Source: Corynebacterium endometrii | GTDB taxonomy: Bacteria; Actinomycetota; Actinomycetes; Mycobacteriales; Mycobacteriaceae | Assembly: GCF_004795735.1 (NCBI RefSeq) | Contig: NZ_CP039247.1 | Location: 1,860,001 to 1,924,000 of the forward strand | Reading direction: 5' to 3' | DNA length: 64,000 nt | The notes under the pieces: model-generated | The model's input: only the letters and a program-made list of their open reading frames with translations | Databases searched by the model: none | Told to the model about the DNA's origin: nothing | Shown: positions 61,612-64,000 of the stretch, piece after piece | Position numbering within the stretch: the first letter of the stretch is position 1 | How the letters are laid out: each line of letters starts with the position of its first letter | Position numbers and translations under genes: made by a program

Positions 61612-62022
61612 TTACAGGTTAGGGAACCAGATGCCAATCTCACGCTCTGCGGACTCTGGGGAGTCGGAGCCGTGCACTACGTTCTCGGCAACGGAAAGGG
61701 CGAAGTCACCACGGATGGTGCCAGGGGTCGCCTTGGACACTGGGTCAGTGCCTCCGGCCAGCTGGCGCCAGGCCTCGATAGCGCGCTCACCCTCGACCAC
61801 GCCAGCAACCAGCGGCGCGGAGGTGATGAAGTCAACCAGCTCGCCGAAGAATGGCTTGTCAGCGTGCTCGGCGTAGTGCTTCTCGGCGGTCTCGCGGTCA
61901 GCGACGCGCAGATCCATGGCAACGAGCTTGAGGCCCTTGCGCTCGATCCGGGAGATTACATCGCCAATGTGGCCGTTCTTAACGCCGTCAGGCTTGATCA
62001 GAATCAGTGTACGTTCAGTCAT
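61612..62022 (-). CDS. ndk: Nucleoside diphosphate kinase
   Basis: A 136-residue enzyme that balances nucleoside triphosphate pools. It starts [17 protein letters not shown], and the active-site histidine lies in [23 protein letters not shown] is seven bases before the ATG, so the message is probably leaderless. It is followed by a strong terminator, so rne is a separate unit. Confidence 0.98.
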   Translation of the reverse strand: MTERTLILIKPDGVKNGHIGDVISRIERKGLKLVAMDLRVADRETAEKHYAEHADKPFFGELVDFITSAPLVAGVVEGERAIEAWRQLAGGTDPVSKATPGTIRGDFALSVAENVVHGSDSPESAEREIGIWFPNL

Positions 62023-62029
62023 GGCTCAT

Positions 62030-62035
62030 ATCGTA
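62030..62035 (-). promoter_or_regulatory. -10 element of a probably leaderless transcript (ndk)
   Basis: TACGAT on the minus strand, seven bases before the ATG at 62022. Confidence 0.5.
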
Positions 62036-62093
62036 CCTTATGGCCCCTCCCCCAGCCGGACCATGGGTAGTTTTTGGCATCATCCACTACAGG

Positions 62094-62099
62094 TAGATT
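62094..62099 (+). promoter_or_regulatory. -10 element of a probably leaderless transcript (phosphoesterase)
   Basis: TAGATT, six bases before the GTG at 62106. Confidence 0.45.
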
Positions 62100-62105
62100 G
62101 GGGCG

Positions 62106-63185
62106 GTGCGTTATTCCCGTCCGCTTGCCGCTTCCGCTCTGCTTTTAGGAGCCGCCTTCCTGGGGCTCGGCGTCCACGCCTCCCCCACGCCGCCGCAATC
62201 GATCGTGGTGGGCGTGGGGGCGGATGAAACGCAACGCACGGTGACGTGGCTGTCCTCGATGCGCACCGGCGCGGTGAAGGTCGATGGAAAAGTGGTGCCG
62301 GCGGAAAGCCGCCGAACCCAGGTGGGCCTGTTTACCCACACCGCCACCTTCCCTATCACCCCGGGCACCCACGTCAGCTACAGCGTCGGCGCCGGCGGCA
62401 ACTGGAGCGCCCCGCGGCGCCTGGAAGCGCCCGCCTCGTCCGAGTCCTTCTCCTTCGCCTTCCTCGGCGACCCCCAAGTGGGCGTGCGTTCCATTGAGGA
62501 AGATTCCGCGGGATGGCGCGCGGCCACCGATGCCGCTACCGCGAAAGATGTGGATTTCCTGATTAGCGGCGGCGACCAGGTGCAGCAGGGAATCCGGCCG
62601 CATTACCGGGGATTTTTCGCCAATGAGGCCCTGCGCACGCACGCCTGGGCGGTGGCCAATGGCAATCATGACAACCGCAACCGGGCGGCCTTCGTCCAGC
62701 GCTTTGGCCGCGCCGAGCGCCACTGGGCCTTCGAATGGAAGGGCGTGAAATTCTTGATGCTCGATGGCAATGAGCCAGAAACCATCGCGGATTTCCTGCG
62801 TGGCCAGCGGCCGGGGGCATGGACCATTGCCGTCATCCATCAGCCGCCGTACACGCAGGGCAAGCTCAACGCCACGGCGGAATACATCCGTGACAACCTG
62901 ACGGGCGCCTTCGCCGATTCCGGCATTGACCTGGTCTTAAGCGGGCACAACCACAGCTACACGCGCAGCCATCCCATCGAGGGCGTGACGTACGTGGCGG
63001 CCAATTCCTCGAGCGGTTCAAAGTTTTACGAGTTAGACGGGCCGGTCAAGGGCACCACGGCGGCGTGGAATCAGGACTTCACGCCGGATTTCACCGTGGT
63101 GCGCGTCGAGGAAGATCGGCTTAGCGTGAGTAGCCGCAACGTGGGCAACAAAAAAGTGGTTGATGAGTTCACCATCAACCACTAG
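62106..63185 (+). CDS. Secreted metallophosphoesterase (purple acid phosphatase-like)
   Basis: A 359-residue protein with a signal peptide (about 25 residues, ending near VHAS), a fibronectin-like N-terminal domain of about 85 residues as in purple acid phosphatases, and a calcineurin-type phosphoesterase. The metal-binding set is complete: AFLGDPQVG, ISGGDQVQ, ANGNHDN, VIHQPPY and LSGHNHSYTR. It likely releases phosphate from organic esters outside the cell. GTG start, leaderless. Convergent with the DUF4233 gene and inserted between ndk and the folC genes. Confidence 0.88.
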   Translation: MRYSRPLAASALLLGAAFLGLGVHASPTPPQSIVVGVGADETQRTVTWLSSMRTGAVKVDGKVVPAESRRTQVGLFTHTATFPITPGTHVSYSVGAGGNWSAPRRLEAPASSESFSFAFLGDPQVGVRSIEEDSAGWRAATDAATAKDVDFLISGGDQVQQGIRPHYRGFFANEALRTHAWAVANGNHDNRNRAAFVQRFGRAERHWAFEWKGVKFLMLDGNEPETIADFLRGQRPGAWTIAVIHQPPYTQGKLNATAEYIRDNLTGAFADSGIDLVLSGHNHSYTRSHPIEGVTYVAANSSSGSKFYELDGPVKGTTAAWNQDFTPDFTVVRVEEDRLSVSSRNVGNKKVVDEFTINH

Positions 63186-63190
63186 GTGCC

Positions 63191-63649
63191 CTACTGGCCC
63201 GCCTCTAGGTGCTGGGTAGTCAGCAGGCCGCGGCGCATGCGCTCAATCATGTTGGAACGCAGGTGCAGGGCGAAGAACCAGATGCCGATGTAGATAAGCA
63301 CCATCGCCGCCAGAGACCAATGAACGAAGAATCCCACCACCAGGCCCACGAGCTGGATCGCCAGGGTGACAGGAAAGAACCATGGCTTTTTCACAAACGC
63401 CGGCAGGATGAAGTGGATTAGGCCCAGCACCGTGATAAAGCCCCAGTTGAACGGGGTCCACAGCGCGCCGCCCTCAACCTTAAGCACCACCAGCAGCGCC
63501 AGCAGGAGGGAGATTCCCTCAAGGATCAGCACGCCAGAGACCATTCCGTTAAGTCCCTTGAACGGGTCCTTGACCGGTTTATGGCCTAGTCCCAGCGGCC
63601 CAATCTCCTCCTCCGGGACCGGCCTGTGGGCGGGGTCTGGCTTGGTCAT
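63191..63649 (-). CDS. DUF4233 membrane protein
   Basis: A 152-residue membrane protein with about four hydrophobic segments (VSGVLILEGISLLLALLVVL, WGFITVLGLIHFILPA, FFPVTLAIQLVGLVVGFFVH, LAAMVLIYIGIWFFALHL) after a 35-residue soluble start. DUF4233 proteins follow folC in actinobacteria; the role is unknown. The ATG overlaps the folC stop (ATGA). Confidence 0.9.
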   Translation of the reverse strand: MTKPDPAHRPVPEEEIGPLGLGHKPVKDPFKGLNGMVSGVLILEGISLLLALLVVLKVEGGALWTPFNWGFITVLGLIHFILPAFVKKPWFFPVTLAIQLVGLVVGFFVHWSLAAMVLIYIGIWFFALHLRSNMIERMRRGLLTTQHLEAGQ

Positions 63650-64000
63650 GCGGGTTCCTTTCCAAACATGGCGCGTGCTTCTCCGGCGGTAACCACCGAA
63701 CCAGTGATCACGATACCCGAGCCGGATTGAATTTCGGCATCCTCCGCAAGCTCCACCGCGCGGGCGTAGGCGGACGGCAGGTTCTCCTCCACGTAGACGC
63801 GCTCCTCGCCGAAGATCGAGCGGGCCAGTTCGGCCAGCTCGTACGCGTCCATGGCGCGCGGGGACCGCGATTGGGTGATGACTACCTCGCTGAGGTACGG
63901 CTCCAGTTTCTCCAACACGCCGCCCGCGTCCTTGTCCCCGAAGATGCCCACCACCCCGATGAGGCGGGAGAAATCAAAGTCTCGGGTCAGCGCGGCCCCC
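63646..64000 (-). CDS. folC: Folylpolyglutamate synthase / dihydrofolate synthase, C-terminal part (5' partial)
   Basis: The last about 118 residues of the protein are visible; the frame runs off the right edge. Family features: DFDFSRLIGVVGIFGDKDA at the edge, then VVITQSRSPRAMDAYELAE, and the final SGIVITGSVVTAGEARAMFG. This is the Mur-ligase C-terminal domain of FolC, which adds glutamate to folates. Translationally coupled to the DUF4233 gene. Confidence 0.92.
   Translation of the reverse strand, partial: GAALTRDFDFSRLIGVVGIFGDKDAGGVLEKLEPYLSEVVITQSRSPRAMDAYELAELARSIFGEERVYVEENLPSAYARAVELAEDAEIQSGSGIVITGSVVTAGEARAMFGKEPA

Overview
The window is a contiguous piece of a high-GC actinobacterial chromosome, almost certainly a Corynebacterium. 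The evidence is gene order as much as gene content. The minus strand from 64000 down to 29083 reads folC, a DUF4233 protein, ndk, rne, rplU, rpmA, obgE, proB, a D-2-hydroxyacid dehydrogenase (here two), proA, nadD, rsfS, gpgP, degV-like, comEA, comEC, holA, rpsT (plus strand) and lepA. The left part carries fadD15-like, malQ, idi, aecD, brnQ, a luciferase-like monooxygenase and a BCCT carrier, an order I remember from C. glutamicum. Glucosylglycerate-type gpgP, cutinase-like secreted esterases and many apparently leaderless promoters fit the same assignment. The species cannot be named from the sequence. I saw no tRNA, rRNA, CRISPR array, insertion sequence or prophage gene.

Layout. 1-6465: end of a CNNM/CBS membrane protein, an unrecognised gene, a long-chain acyl-CoA ligase divergent from malQ, and two small membrane proteins. 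6518-14818: carboxylesterase, idi coupled to a lipoprotein, an ABC exporter, aecD-brnQ, and a flavin monooxygenase preceded by a near-perfect DtxR-type (iron) box. 15450-21175: an accessory-looking block with a GntR/UTRA regulator and a complete Dpp/Opp-type importer (lipoprotein, two permeases, one double ATPase), bordered on the left by an AT-rich patch. 21237-29055: a possible small protein, BCCT carrier plus small membrane protein, NarL-type two-component system divergent from a CPBP protease, an M20D amidohydrolase and a DUF1275 protein.

29083-37604: lepA, a PemK/MazF-like protein, rpsT, then an accessory block between rpsT and holA with an adenine methyltransferase overlapping a PD-(D/E)xK nuclease (a probable type II restriction-modification pair), an HNH endonuclease, a LysE-type exporter and an ankyrin protein. 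37614-49589: competence-type comEC/comEA, degV-like, gpgP, rsfS, nadD, two cutinase-like enzymes and the proline genes.

49762-64000: obgE, then a second accessory block between obgE and rpmA. It has a three-gene ECF sigma operon behind a 17-bp palindrome, and a convergent 1103-codon gene joining an N-terminal beta-helix region to two CbxX/CfqX-type AAA+ domains. That last gene is the most unusual object here. After it come rpmA-rplU, rne, ndk, a secreted metallophosphoesterase, DUF4233 and the C-terminal part of folC.

Many genes have a TANNNT -10 hexamer placed 6-8 bases before the start codon, so much of the window is probably transcribed as leaderless mRNA. Ribosomal protein genes rpsT and rplU instead have long leaders and near-identical promoters.
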